64,000 nt of DNA, from NCBI RefSeq assembly GCF_013283665.1, contig NZ_JABEKU010000001.1, forward strand, positions 2,046,001-2,110,000. The letters run 5' to 3'. Shown here piece by piece: positions 18,341 through 27,100 of this stretch. The stretch is from Ensifer sesbaniae. Lineage in GTDB: Bacteria; Pseudomonadota; Alphaproteobacteria; Rhizobiales; Rhizobiaceae. Each line of letters opens with the position of its first letter. Position 1 is the stretch's first letter. Position numbers and translations under genes: made by a program. Below the pieces are notes generated by a model. It was not told where the DNA came from. It saw nothing but the letters and a program-made list of their open reading frames with translations, and ran no database searches.

Positions 18341-18772
18341 ATGGGCCTGCCGGGCATCGATTTTCCGGGTTTCGGCTGCGGACTTGCGATCGTGCGCGAT
18401 GGCAAAATCCTGCTTTACAAGCGCGTTAACGCGCCGGAAGCCGAACATTGGAACATCGTCGGCGGCAAGGTCGATCACATGGAGCGCTCGGACGCCGCCG
18501 CGCGGCGCGAGGCCGAAGAGGAAAGCGGCCTCAATATCCGTTCGAGCGAGTTCCTGTGCCTCAGCGAACAGGTGATCGAGGCTGACCGCCAGCACTGGAT
18601 TTCGATGATCTACGTGTCCCGGGATTTTGCCGGCGAGCCTGAACTTACCGAGCCGCACAAGCTCTCCGCTTTCGGCTGGTTCGACCTCGATGCCCTGCCC
18701 CAGCCGCTGTCACGTTTTGCGGCCGATGCCGTCGATGCGCTGCGGAAGACGGAACGCGGCGCTACCACCTAA
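18341..18772 (+). CDS. NUDIX hydrolase
   Basis: 143 aa. A complete Nudix box GX5EX7REXXEEXGL lies at roughly 42-64 (GKVDHME ... REAEEESGL), so it should hydrolyse a nucleoside-diphosphate-linked substrate with a divalent metal. The substrate cannot be read from sequence. It begins 8 nt after the helicase stop codon, which implies co-transcription. RNA helicases and NUDIX enzymes sometimes share nucleotide or cap clean-up roles, but that link is only suggestive. The start is ATGGGCCTGCCGGGC; its ribosome site would lie within the end of the helicase gene. Confidence 0.9.
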   Translation: MGLPGIDFPGFGCGLAIVRDGKILLYKRVNAPEAEHWNIVGGKVDHMERSDAAARREAEEESGLNIRSSEFLCLSEQVIEADRQHWISMIYVSRDFAGEPELTEPHKLSAFGWFDLDALPQPLSRFAADAVDALRKTERGATT

Positions 18773-18839
18773 CCAGACGTTGTCTGAGCCAATGGCTTTC
18801 CTGGAACCGGACCGCAAGCGCGACCCAAGGCTGATCGCT

Positions 18840-19157
18840 CTACTTTTTCGATCGTAGCGCCGCGTCATAGGCACGCCGCGCCCAGCGCGCCATTTCGTCG
18901 GGATCGTCGAGGGCGTCGTCCGGGATGCTCCAATAGGGCATCTTCACCGGCTTCCCCTTGCCTTCATAGGCCCATTGCCGGGAACCGGCCGCTTCGAAGG
19001 TTGGGGCCGTCTGCTCGTCGCCTTTCAGCAGGATTTCACCGTCGACTTCGAGGGCGAAGATCACGCCTTGGCAATAGATGCCCTTGCCACCAAACATCCG
19101 TTTGATGGTCACCGGGCCGAGCGTCTCGAACATCTCCTCGATCGCAGCATTGTCCAC
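18840..19157 (-). CDS. TfoX N-terminal domain protein
   Basis: 105 aa, matching the TfoX_N domain alone (RMFGGKGIYCQGVIFALEVDGEILLKG core). The domain is named after a competence regulator, but free-standing TfoX_N proteins are common in Alphaproteobacteria and their function is unknown. Start GTG at 19157 has GGAGGA 8 nt before it, and lies 4 nt after the stop codon of the molybdopterin-binding fusion gene, so it is the last gene of the molybdenum cassette. The open frame extends further upstream, but only as an overlap of that gene. Confidence 0.82.
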   Translation of the reverse strand: MDNAAIEEMFETLGPVTIKRMFGGKGIYCQGVIFALEVDGEILLKGDEQTAPTFEAAGSRQWAYEGKGKPVKMPYWSIPDDALDDPDEMARWARRAYDAALRSKK

Positions 19158-19161
19158 GCGT

Positions 19162-20778
19162 TCATTCCTCCAGGATACCGCCCGCAGCCATGATTTGCTC
19201 CGGCGTGTCGAGGTCAAGGCGGGCGGCCGGACCCAGCTCGACATCGATGACCGGTAGGCCGCATTTCTCGATGATGTGCCTTGCGCCAACGTCTCCAACC
19301 AACTGCCTGACGGCGGAGAAGGTTTGTCTCGGCAGGATGACCGGATTGCCGCGTTGGCCGTCGGCCGTTGCCCGAATGACGGCACGGCCGCCTTCGGCAG
19401 AAAAACGATTGAGGAGCTTACGCAGGTCGTCGGTGGAGACATCTGGCATGTCGGCAAGCATCACCAACATGCCGGCGGCCCGCTCGTCGATCGCCGAAAG
19501 ACCGGCCGTCAGAGAGGAGGCCATCCCGGATAAGTAGTCGGGATTCGAGACGAACTTCGCCGGCAGGTTCTCCAGCGCGGCGCGGATATCGGTCTCGCGA
19601 CGGCCGGTGACCACGATAACCCTGCCGGGCGCGGCTGCGATCGCCGCCTCGACACTGCGGCGGACCAGCGGCACGCCGTCAAAGGTCGCCAGCAGCTTGT
19701 GTCCACAGTCCGCTCCCATGCGGCTGGCGCGGCCGGCAGCCAGAACCACGATCTCGACCGGCCCTGTCGGCAACGCCGTTGCTTTTTCGCGCGGTTGCGG
19801 TCGGGTCGGAATTTCGCCCAGCAAGCCACCGACGCCAAGGCCGGTAATGTCGTCGAAGCTCGGCCACTCGCCTGCGAGAATGCGGTCGAGAATCCAGTCA
19901 AAGCCGTTTTCACGCGGGCTGCGGGCGCATCCGGGCGCGCCGATCACCGGGATCTCGCCGACACGGCCAAGTACGAGAAGATTGCCCGGATCGACGGGCA
20001 TGCCGACGTGATCGACGATGCCGCCTACCCGCCGGACGGCCGCGGGAATCACATCGTCCGGGTCGGCGACGGCGGAAGCGCCGAAGACCACCAGCAGGTC
20101 ATGATCCGCCTGCAACTCGTCGATTGCCGCGGCGACCGCGCTCTCGGTGTGGGCGACGCGCCGCTCGGTCAGAAGCTCGCTTCCAGATTGCCGCAGGCGC
20201 GCTGCCAGGATGGCTTTCGTCTTGTCCATCACTTGAGGCTTCAGCGTCGGCAACTGAGTTGCAATCAGGGCCGCCCGCCGCGCCGCGAAGGGTTTCACCT
20301 CGAAAGCGGCATGGCTCCGGAGCAATCTCTGGGCTTCCTCGACGAAACGACCGGCGACTGCGAGCGGAATGATCTTGATCGTCGCGACCATATCGCCGGC
20401 CTGCACCGGCACATGGTCGGCAAGGCAGGCAAGCGTGATCGCCGGATCGATGCGGTTCAATCGGTCGACGGTCTCGCGTATGGCGACGAAGAGGCCGGCA
20501 ACCCGTGAGTAGACGTTGACCCGCCCGGTCGCCGCCTGGGAGAAACGCAGGTGATCGGGTGCAATTGCCGCTGCAATGCGCGTGGCGGCCTCGTCTTCCA
20601 TGAGGTCGCCGGCATCGAGGCGCGCGACGACCACTTCCAGCGTGCCGCAAGCGGTCAAGGCGGCGACATCGGCGGACGAAAGCCGGCGGCCCTTCGCCAG
20701 CCGGGATTCATCGGTTTTCACCGCATGCGCCAGGATGGCGCCCTCCGCTTCGCTGGTCTTGACCGGCCCGAACCTCAC
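19162..20778 (-). CDS. molybdopterin-binding / NTP transferase (MocA-like) fusion protein
   Basis: 538 aa with two domains. Residues 1 to about 335 resemble the MoaB/MogA/MoeA-type molybdopterin-binding fold. Residues 342-538 are a MobA-like nucleotidyltransferase with LAAGRASRMG (346-355) and LADMPD (441-446). Such fusions are thought to make molybdopterin cytosine dinucleotide for xanthine-oxidase-family enzymes. The start is GTG, overlapping the stop codon of the preceding XdhC gene by 4 nt (GTGA). It is placed in the cassette with MoxR, VWA and XdhC proteins, which supports cofactor maturation as its job. The exact nucleotide used, CTP or GTP, is not visible. Confidence 0.88.
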   Translation of the reverse strand: MRFGPVKTSEAEGAILAHAVKTDESRLAKGRRLSSADVAALTACGTLEVVVARLDAGDLMEDEAATRIAAAIAPDHLRFSQAATGRVNVYSRVAGLFVAIRETVDRLNRIDPAITLACLADHVPVQAGDMVATIKIIPLAVAGRFVEEAQRLLRSHAAFEVKPFAARRAALIATQLPTLKPQVMDKTKAILAARLRQSGSELLTERRVAHTESAVAAAIDELQADHDLLVVFGASAVADPDDVIPAAVRRVGGIVDHVGMPVDPGNLLVLGRVGEIPVIGAPGCARSPRENGFDWILDRILAGEWPSFDDITGLGVGGLLGEIPTRPQPREKATALPTGPVEIVVLAAGRASRMGADCGHKLLATFDGVPLVRRSVEAAIAAAPGRVIVVTGRRETDIRAALENLPAKFVSNPDYLSGMASSLTAGLSAIDERAAGMLVMLADMPDVSTDDLRKLLNRFSAEGGRAVIRATADGQRGNPVILPRQTFSAVRQLVGDVGARHIIEKCGLPVIDVELGPAARLDLDTPEQIMAAGGILEE

Positions 20779-21482
20779 GCGATCGCTCCTTTGATCTGGC
20801 TGGTATCACGGCGCCGTAGCGCTTCGATGATCTCGGCGAGGATTGCGACGGCGATCTCGGCCGGGCTCGCCGCAGCGATATCGAGGCCGATCGGCGCACG
20901 GATGCGGCCGATCTCGGCATCGGAAGCGCCGGCCCGCCGCAACCGCTCGACCCGCGTCGCATGGGTTTTCCGGCTTCCGAGCGCGCCGACGTAGAAGCAG
21001 CCCGCTGCAAGGGCCGCGCGGATCGGCTCGTCATCGATCTTCGGATCATGGGTGACGGCCACGAGCGCAGTGAAGCGATCAAGCGGCCTCTCCTTCAAGG
21101 CATCCTCGGGCCATTCGGCGATGAGTTCGACGCCTGCGAAGCGTTCCGGCGTTGCGAAGGCCGTGCGCGGGTCGATGATTGTCAGGTCGAAACCGGCAAC
21201 CGGCGCCAGTTGCGCCAAGGCTTGCGAAATATGGACGGCGCCGATGACGACAATGCGTGGCGGCGGCAAATAGACGTTGAGAAAGAAGGAGCCCTGCTCC
21301 GTGTCCACGATCCCGGCCTTGCCGGATTGCAGAGCGCGCCCGACCGCGGCGCGCCAGGTTTCGGGACAGTCATCGCCCTCAAGATAGATCAGGCCGCTGC
21401 CGCCGGCGAGGTCGCTGACGGTAACGGCGGCCCGACGCGCCGAACGCGCCGCATTGAGTGCCTCGAGGATCTTCCGTTCCAT
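20775..21482 (-). CDS. XdhC/CoxF-type molybdenum enzyme maturation factor
   Basis: 235 aa. The C-terminal XdhC Rossmann domain starts at PRIVVIGAVHISQAL (75-89) and contains THDPKID and ALGSRKTHATR, which are typical of the family. XdhC binds the molybdenum cofactor, aids its sulfuration and hands it to the apo-hydroxylase. The N-terminal XdhC/CoxI domain present in full-length XdhC is not in this protein; it is encoded separately by the gene just upstream, 2 nt away. The pair therefore looks like a split XdhC, as in CO dehydrogenase-type clusters (coxF and coxI). Confidence 0.88.
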   Translation of the reverse strand: MERKILEALNAARSARRAAVTVSDLAGGSGLIYLEGDDCPETWRAAVGRALQSGKAGIVDTEQGSFFLNVYLPPPRIVVIGAVHISQALAQLAPVAGFDLTIIDPRTAFATPERFAGVELIAEWPEDALKERPLDRFTALVAVTHDPKIDDEPIRAALAAGCFYVGALGSRKTHATRVERLRRAGASDAEIGRIRAPIGLDIAAASPAEIAVAILAEIIEALRRRDTSQIKGAIA

Positions 21483-21484
21483 TG

Positions 21485-21817
21485 CTAACCATCGACCCGT
21501 TCGACAAGGACCCGGATTCGGCCGCCGCAGGAAAGCCCGACGCGCCAGGCGGTCTCATCGGCGACGCCGAAGTCGAGAACCTTTGGCGCGCCCGAAGCGA
21601 TCACGTCTGCCGCTTCGGTGATGACGGCGCCTTCGACGCAGCCGCCGGAAACCGAGCCCTGAAAATTGCCCTCGCCGTCGATCACCAGATGGCTGCCGAC
21701 GGGACGCGGCGCCGAACCCCAGGTTTCGATCACGGTCGCAATCGCCACCTCCCGCCCCTCCCTCACCCAGGCTTCGGCGATATCGAGGGGATCCAGAACA
21801 TTTTTAGCTGCCAGCAT
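21485..21817 (-). CDS. XdhC/CoxI N-terminal-domain protein
   Basis: 110 aa, consisting only of the XdhC_CoxI domain: WGSAPRPVG (33-41), GSVSGGCVEG (54-63) with Cys60 and GLSCGG (94-99) with Cys97. The two cysteines are conserved in the family and are candidates for sulfur transfer or cofactor contact. The ATG at 21817 has GGGAGGG at ideal spacing; an ATG nine codons upstream lies within the preceding gene. It overlaps neither neighbour from this start but follows the VWA gene closely, so it belongs to the same transcript. Confidence 0.88.
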   Translation of the reverse strand: MLAAKNVLDPLDIAEAWVREGREVAIATVIETWGSAPRPVGSHLVIDGEGNFQGSVSGGCVEGAVITEAADVIASGAPKVLDFGVADETAWRVGLSCGGRIRVLVERVDG

Positions 21818-21840
21818 CTTCCACCCTCCCGCCGGATCGA

Positions 21841-23097
21841 TCACCGTGATCCGAGGAACCGCCGCGGGTCTGCCTGCCGGGAGCTTCGCCCGGAAAGCGC
21901 CTTCACCAGTTCCCCAATCGATTCAAGATTGTGCACCGCCCGGAATTCGTCAACATGCGGCAGCATCGCCCTGACGCCGCGAGCACGGGCCTCGAAGCCC
22001 TCGAAGCGCAGCAACGGATTGAGCCAGATCAGCCGACGGCAGGACCGGTGCAACCGGTCGATTTCGACTTCAAGATCGCCGACGTCGTCACGCTCGAGGC
22101 CATCGGTGATCATCAGCACGATGGCGCCTTGCCCAAGGACACGCCGCGACCAGCGTCTGTTGAATTCATGCAGCGTTTCGCCGATGCGCGTGCCGCCCGA
22201 CCAGTCCCTGACTGCGGCAACGCAGTCGTCGATTGCGGCATCGGGATCGCGATTGCGTAACTGGCGGGTGACGTTCGTCAGCCGTGTGCCGAACAGGAAG
22301 GTGTGCACCCGCCGCCGCTCCTCGGTCAGCGCGTGCAGGAAATGCAGAAAGATGCGGGTGTACTGGCTCATCGAGCCGGAGATATCGGCAAGCACGACGA
22401 GCGGCGGGTGCACGACACGCCGCTCCCGGAAGCGCGGAAGGATCAGTTCCCCGCCGAAACGCATGGCGTCGCGCATGGTGGTGCGAGGGTCGATGCGGAT
22501 CTGCCGCGTCGACGGACGAAAGCGGCGCGTGACGACCCGGTCCAGCGGCAGCGTCAGCGCCGCAAGCGCGCGCTTCGCCTCGGCGAGCTCGGCAGCGCTC
22601 ATCTGGGCGAAATCGGCCCTGCGCAACAGTTCGTGGCCCGAAACCGTGAAGCGCGCGTCGATATCGATCTCGGGCTCGTCACGCGATGGCCGATCCATTT
22701 CGTGCCCGGAAAGCAGCGCATCACTGACGCGGGTCTCACCCGCCCGCCGCTGTTGCCGCTCGCTCTCGCGCTCGGGCGCCAGCGGCGACATCATCGCGAT
22801 CATCTTCTCGACGAGGCCACGTGAGCGCCAGAACAGCCGAAAAGCCTCATCGAACACCGGCTGGTCCTCATGGCGCTTCACGAAGACACATTGCAGCGCG
22901 GCGTAGAAGGCGTCCCGGCCGCCGATGCCGATCAGCGCCACCGCATCGATGGCGTCGGCAATCGCCCCGGGCCCGATCTTGATGCCGGCGCGACGCAGCG
23001 CCCGCGCAAAGAAGACGATGTTGTCGGCGAGCCGCCCGTCACCTCCCCCCATCGGCGGGAGAATGGCGCCATCCCTGTGCTGCTCCCGCTCCTCCAT
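21841..23097 (-). CDS. CoxE-like von Willebrand factor A protein
   Basis: 418 aa. The N-terminal half is alpha-helical and charged. The C-terminal half is a VWA domain with MIDAS motif DISGSMS (238-244) and the TDGLERD loop at 331-337, so it should bind a divalent metal. CoxE proteins work with the MoxR ATPase CoxD to mature the metal centre of Mo-containing hydroxylases; the MoxR gene lies 1 nt upstream. Transcription continues into the XdhC genes. No transmembrane segment is seen, so it acts in the cytoplasm. Confidence 0.9.
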   Translation of the reverse strand: MEEREQHRDGAILPPMGGGDGRLADNIVFFARALRRAGIKIGPGAIADAIDAVALIGIGGRDAFYAALQCVFVKRHEDQPVFDEAFRLFWRSRGLVEKMIAMMSPLAPERESERQQRRAGETRVSDALLSGHEMDRPSRDEPEIDIDARFTVSGHELLRRADFAQMSAAELAEAKRALAALTLPLDRVVTRRFRPSTRQIRIDPRTTMRDAMRFGGELILPRFRERRVVHPPLVVLADISGSMSQYTRIFLHFLHALTEERRRVHTFLFGTRLTNVTRQLRNRDPDAAIDDCVAAVRDWSGGTRIGETLHEFNRRWSRRVLGQGAIVLMITDGLERDDVGDLEVEIDRLHRSCRRLIWLNPLLRFEGFEARARGVRAMLPHVDEFRAVHNLESIGELVKALSGRSSRQADPRRFLGSR

Positions 23098-23098
23098 G

Positions 23099-24028
23099 TC
23101 AGCCCGCCGCCAGCAATTCCGCCTTGACTTCGGCGAGCAGCTTGCGCCCTTCGGCCCCCTCTATCCTGGCGATGTCGTCCTGGTACTTGAGCAACGTTCC
23201 GAGCGTATCGGCAATCGTCTCCGGGTCCAGCGCCAGCCGGTCGAGCTCCGTCAGCGCCGTTGCCCAATCGATCGTTTCGGCGACGCCCGGGTTCTTGAAA
23301 AGATCGATCGTGCGCAGCCGCTGTACATAGGCGATCACTTCCCGCGAGAGTGTCGCGTTGCAGCCGGGAACCTTGCGGCGGATGATTTCCAGCTCCTGCG
23401 CCGCCTTGGGGTAATCGACCCAATGATAGAGGCAGCGCCGCTTGAGCGCGTCATGGATTTCGCGCGTGCGGTTGGTCGTGATGATGACGATTGGCGGTTC
23501 GTCCGCCCGGATCGTGCCGAGTTCCGGTATGGTGACCTGGAAATCGGACAAAACTTCCAGCAGGAAGGCTTCGAAGGCTTCATCTGTCCGGTCGAGCTCG
23601 TCGATGAGAAAGACCGGTGCGCGGCCCGCATTGGACGAAATTGCCTGGAGAACCGGGCGGCGGATCAGGAAACGTTCGGAAAAGATATCGCTTTCGACGC
23701 GCTTGCGGTCGACCTTGCCGGTTGCTTCCGACAGGCGGATTTCCAGCATCTGTGCCGGATAGTTCCATTCGTAGACGGCCGAGGCGACATCGAGGCCCTC
23801 GTAGCATTGCAGCCGGATCAGCGGCCGATCGAGCGCCTTTGCCAGAACCTTGGCGATCTCGGTCTTGCCGACGCCGGCTTCGCCCTCGAGAAATAGCGGG
23901 CGCTTCATCCTGAGCGCGAGAAACAGCACGGTCGCGAGCGCCGTGCCGGCAAGATAGTCGTGCGCCTCCAGAAGCGCCATCGTCTCTTCGATGGACTGCG
24001 GCAGGCCTGTTGTCGCCTGTGTCGCCAT
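23099..24028 (-). CDS. MoxR-family AAA+ ATPase (CoxD-like)
   Basis: 309 aa. Walker A GEAGVGKT (49-56), Walker B VFLIDELD (139-146) and sensor TTNRTREI are intact. CoxD-type MoxR ATPases unfold or remodel a Mo-Cu or Mo hydroxylase so its metal site can be completed; partner and substrate are inferred from the neighbouring VWA and XdhC genes. AGGAGA precedes the ATG at ideal spacing. It is the first gene of the maturation cassette, transcribed away from the flavin reductase side, and no hydroxylase genes precede it inside the window. Confidence 0.92.
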   Translation of the reverse strand: MATQATTGLPQSIEETMALLEAHDYLAGTALATVLFLALRMKRPLFLEGEAGVGKTEIAKVLAKALDRPLIRLQCYEGLDVASAVYEWNYPAQMLEIRLSEATGKVDRKRVESDIFSERFLIRRPVLQAISSNAGRAPVFLIDELDRTDEAFEAFLLEVLSDFQVTIPELGTIRADEPPIVIITTNRTREIHDALKRRCLYHWVDYPKAAQELEIIRRKVPGCNATLSREVIAYVQRLRTIDLFKNPGVAETIDWATALTELDRLALDPETIADTLGTLLKYQDDIARIEGAEGRKLLAEVKAELLAAG

Positions 24029-24154
24029 GTCTCCTCCGCGATGGCTCGAATCGATCGCTCGATGCTGGCGAGAGAATGAATTCGCCCGGCCAACTCAAAG
24101 ACTTACGGCGATCTTTTCATGTCGCGATGGGCACGAAACCTCGCCACGTAAAAC

Positions 24155-24649
24155 TTATAGCGAGTGGTATCCGCGGTCCACATAAATGAGCGGTGGCCGC
24201 GGCGGCCCGATCGCGACATCAACGACCTCGCCGAAGAGCACCAGATGTGTGGCGATCGTCTTTACTTCGATGAGCCGGCAATCGAACGAAGCGATCGCGT
24301 TGGCGAGGATCGGAGAGCCTGTCGTCAACTTGGTCCACCGCGCAAGGGCAAAGCGCAATTCCATGTCGAGCTGGTCACGGCCTGAAAAGGCGTGTGCCAC
24401 GGCGCGATGCTCGTCACCCAGCAGGTTGAGCGCGAAACTGTCGCTGCGCGTGAAGATCTCGTTGCGCGGGTTGGCGCCGTTCAGGCAGGCGAGAACCGTC
24501 GGCGGACTGTCGGACACGGAGCAGGATGCGGTGACGGTGACACCGCGGCGCTCGGCGCCGTCCGCCACGGTGATGATCTGCACGTGACCGGCCAGGCGAC
24601 TCATCGCGTCGCGGAAACTGATGGGGTCCAGCCTGGTCTTGTCCAACAC
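24155..24649 (-). CDS. flavin reductase domain protein (HpaC-like)
   Basis: 164 aa FMN-binding split-barrel protein resembling the reductase components of two-component flavin monooxygenases: it would reduce free FMN or FAD with NAD(P)H. The motifs GVTVTASCSVSDSPP and FALNLLGDEH are family typical, and the protein ends with the usual GGPPRPPLIY-type strand, here IGPPRPPLIYVDRGYH. The start is GTG with GGAGAAAG upstream. No partner monooxygenase gene lies next to it. It precedes the Mo cassette on the same strand by 126 nt, so co-transcription is possible but not shown. Confidence 0.87.
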   Translation of the reverse strand: MLDKTRLDPISFRDAMSRLAGHVQIITVADGAERRGVTVTASCSVSDSPPTVLACLNGANPRNEIFTRSDSFALNLLGDEHRAVAHAFSGRDQLDMELRFALARWTKLTTGSPILANAIASFDCRLIEVKTIATHLVLFGEVVDVAIGPPRPPLIYVDRGYHSL

Positions 24650-24932
24650 TTCTTTCTCCGAGCGAAGTCAGCCACATACATAGACAGTACCGGAAAATAT
24701 GAAACCCGCTGCAAGGAGAATCTTGCAGATCTGCGACATGGCTGCGACGCGGATAGTGCCATCCGCATCCGAAGTCACATCTTTTCCTTTGACGCGGCAG
24801 GGCACATCCTTAAAACATGCGGCCACTACCGTGCCGCGCGCCCGTGGTAACCGGCACGGATAAGGCAATGTTTGGGCTCGCCGTGGATTCAGGATCCCTC
24901 CGATCCGGAAGATGCGGCAGCGGAGAAAGTGA

Positions 24933-26021
24933 ATGCTTCGATCGATCGTCGCCAGCCTCGTCGTGGCCGGACTGGTACAGGCCGCACCTGCCGCGGCAGC
25001 CGGTATCAAGGTCGCGGTCGTCGCACCGGTCGAAGGTCCGTTTGCGCTTCTCGGCAAGCAGATTATCGATGGTGCCGCGTTCCAGGCCGGTGATCGCGGC
25101 AGTGAGATCGTCGTCATTCCCGAGACCTGCGATACCGCCGGCAACGAGGCACTGACGAAGGCGTTGCTTGCGGCCGGCGCCGAAGCGGCGATCGGGTTCC
25201 TCTGCACCGAAAGCCTCGACGCCACGCTTCCGGCGCTCGCCGAAGCGGGCCTTCCCGCCATCACTCTCAGCGTGCGTTCCGACATCCTGATGGAAGATGC
25301 GCTGAAGAAGAAGTGGCCGCTCTTCCGCCTTGCGCCGAGCGGTAATGCCGAGGCTTCGAGCATCGTCGACACCATCACTCAACGTTGGAAGGGCAAGCCG
25401 ATCGCATTGATCGACGACGGCACCATCCACAGCAGGGAACTGGTCGAGAGCGTTCGTTCTGCCCTCGGCGACATAGGACTGACCCCGGTCTTCACCGACA
25501 CCTATCGGCCCGCTCAGGAGCAGCAGATCAGCCTGGTGCGGCGACTGGTGAAGAGCGGCGCGACGCATGTCTTTACTGGTGGCGACAGACAGGACACGGC
25601 GGTGATCGCGCGCGATGCGCAGGGCCAAGGCGCGAGCCTCACTCTGCTCGGCGGCGACACGCTGAACGCCGCCGATCTCACTGTGCCGCTTGCCGATGGC
25701 GTGCTTGCCGTAACCCTGCCGGACGCATCGCAATCGCCGGAGGGCAAGCCGGTCGCGGATGCGCTTCGCGCCGCCGGAACCGAGCCGGATGGCTACGTCT
25801 TGCCGGCCTTTGCCGCCGTCTCCCTGCTCGAACAGGCCAAGGACCAGGCCGAGAAGGACGACAAGCCCCTGCTCGACGCATTCGCCAAGGGACCCTACCC
25901 GACCGTGCTCGGCCCCATTGCCTTCAATGCGCAGCACGAGCGCGCCGAAAATCCCTATCGCCTGATGCAGTGGCAAGGCAGCCGCTTCGTGCTGGCGCCC
26001 GCCGAAGGAGCCGCCCGATGA
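24933..26021 (+). CDS. periplasmic branched-chain-amino-acid-type binding protein (LivJ-like)
   Basis: 362 aa. A cleavable signal peptide covers about 1-23 (VVAGLVQAAPAAAA), then a type I periplasmic binding fold with PVEGPFALLGKQIIDGA near the start and two lobes. Such proteins capture amino acids, amides or related ligands for ABC importers, or serve as ligand sensors. No permease or ATPase gene follows; the next gene is a P1 peptidase that overlaps by 4 nt, so the ligand may be a peptide or amide that it processes. GGAGAAAG precedes the ATG. Confidence 0.85.
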   Translation: MLRSIVASLVVAGLVQAAPAAAAGIKVAVVAPVEGPFALLGKQIIDGAAFQAGDRGSEIVVIPETCDTAGNEALTKALLAAGAEAAIGFLCTESLDATLPALAEAGLPAITLSVRSDILMEDALKKKWPLFRLAPSGNAEASSIVDTITQRWKGKPIALIDDGTIHSRELVESVRSALGDIGLTPVFTDTYRPAQEQQISLVRRLVKSGATHVFTGGDRQDTAVIARDAQGQGASLTLLGGDTLNAADLTVPLADGVLAVTLPDASQSPEGKPVADALRAAGTEPDGYVLPAFAAVSLLEQAKDQAEKDDKPLLDAFAKGPYPTVLGPIAFNAQHERAENPYRLMQWQGSRFVLAPAEGAAR

Positions 26022-27025
26022 TGCGTACCGGACCGCTGAACCTGATTACCGACGTCGCGGGCCTGGCGGTCGGCAATGCCGAGGATCACCGGCTGAAATC
26101 GGGCGTCACCGCCATCGTCTGCGACCCGCCGGCGACGGCTGCGGTTCAGGTCCTGGGCGGTGCGCCGGGAACGCGTGAGACCGATCTGCTCGACCCGCAC
26201 AACACGGTGCAGACGGTCGACGCCCTCGTGCTTTCGGGTGGTTCGGCCTTCGGCCTCGACGCCGCGTCCGGGGCCCAGGCAGCGCTGAGAGAAATGGGCC
26301 GTGGCTTTGCCGTCGGTCCGCACCGGATACCGATCGTGCCGACCGCCATCCTGTTCGACCTGATCAATGGCGGCGACAAGGATTGGGGACGCTACCCGCC
26401 CTATCGCGAGCTCGGCTTCGAGGCGGTTCGCCGCGCCGGCCCCAAGTTCGCAACCGGGACCGCGGGCGCCGGAACCGGCGCCCTGACCGCCACCTTCAAG
26501 GGCGGTCTCGGCTCGGCGTCGACCGTCCTGCCAAACGGTATCACCATTGGCGCGCTCGTTGCCGTCAACGCGCTCGGTTCGGCAACCGTCGGTGACGGCA
26601 GGCACTTCTGGTCCGCGCCCTTCGAGATGGACGGTGAATTCGGTGCGCTTGGCCTGCCGCATCCCCTGCCCGCCGACGCCGCTGACATTCGCATCAAGTT
26701 CCGCGACCGGCAGTCCGCGGCGGCGAATACGACCATCGCCGTGATCGCGACGGATGCCGTGCTCACCAAGGCCGAAGCAAAGCGCTTGGCAATCGCCGCC
26801 CACGACGGTTTCTCCCGGGGTCTCTGGCCGGCGCACACACCGCTCGACGGCGACCTGATCTTCGCGCTTGCCACCGGCGCCAGCGGCAAGACCCCGACGC
26901 TCGAGGATTTCATCGACCTCGGCGCGGTGGCGGCGTCGACCATGGCGCGCGCCATTGCCCGTGGCGTGCACGATGCGACGCCGGCGGATAACGACCTCAT
27001 GCGCTCCTGGTCTGAAGGCGCCTGA
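26018..27025 (+). CDS. P1-family peptidase (DmpA-like, self-cleaving N-terminal nucleophile)
   Basis: 335 aa. P1 peptidases are aminopeptidase/amidase proteins that cut themselves to expose a Ser or Thr nucleophile. The candidate cleavage site is Asn237-Thr238 in AANTTIAVIATD, and SGGSAFGLDA near 73-82 is another hallmark. There is no signal peptide, so it is cytoplasmic. The start ATG overlaps the stop codon of the binding-protein gene, with GAAGGAG 7 nt before it, which implies coupled translation. Substrate specificity (beta-peptides, D-amino amides or others) is unknown. Confidence 0.9.
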   Translation: MMRTGPLNLITDVAGLAVGNAEDHRLKSGVTAIVCDPPATAAVQVLGGAPGTRETDLLDPHNTVQTVDALVLSGGSAFGLDAASGAQAALREMGRGFAVGPHRIPIVPTAILFDLINGGDKDWGRYPPYRELGFEAVRRAGPKFATGTAGAGTGALTATFKGGLGSASTVLPNGITIGALVAVNALGSATVGDGRHFWSAPFEMDGEFGALGLPHPLPADAADIRIKFRDRQSAAANTTIAVIATDAVLTKAEAKRLAIAAHDGFSRGLWPAHTPLDGDLIFALATGASGKTPTLEDFIDLGAVAASTMARAIARGVHDATPADNDLMRSWSEGA

Positions 27026-27100
27026 CGCAGCTTTGATCGCCGACATGTTGTTTGCGCGGTCCGCCGGTGCTATTGCGCGGAAAACACGCTGGAGTGCGCC

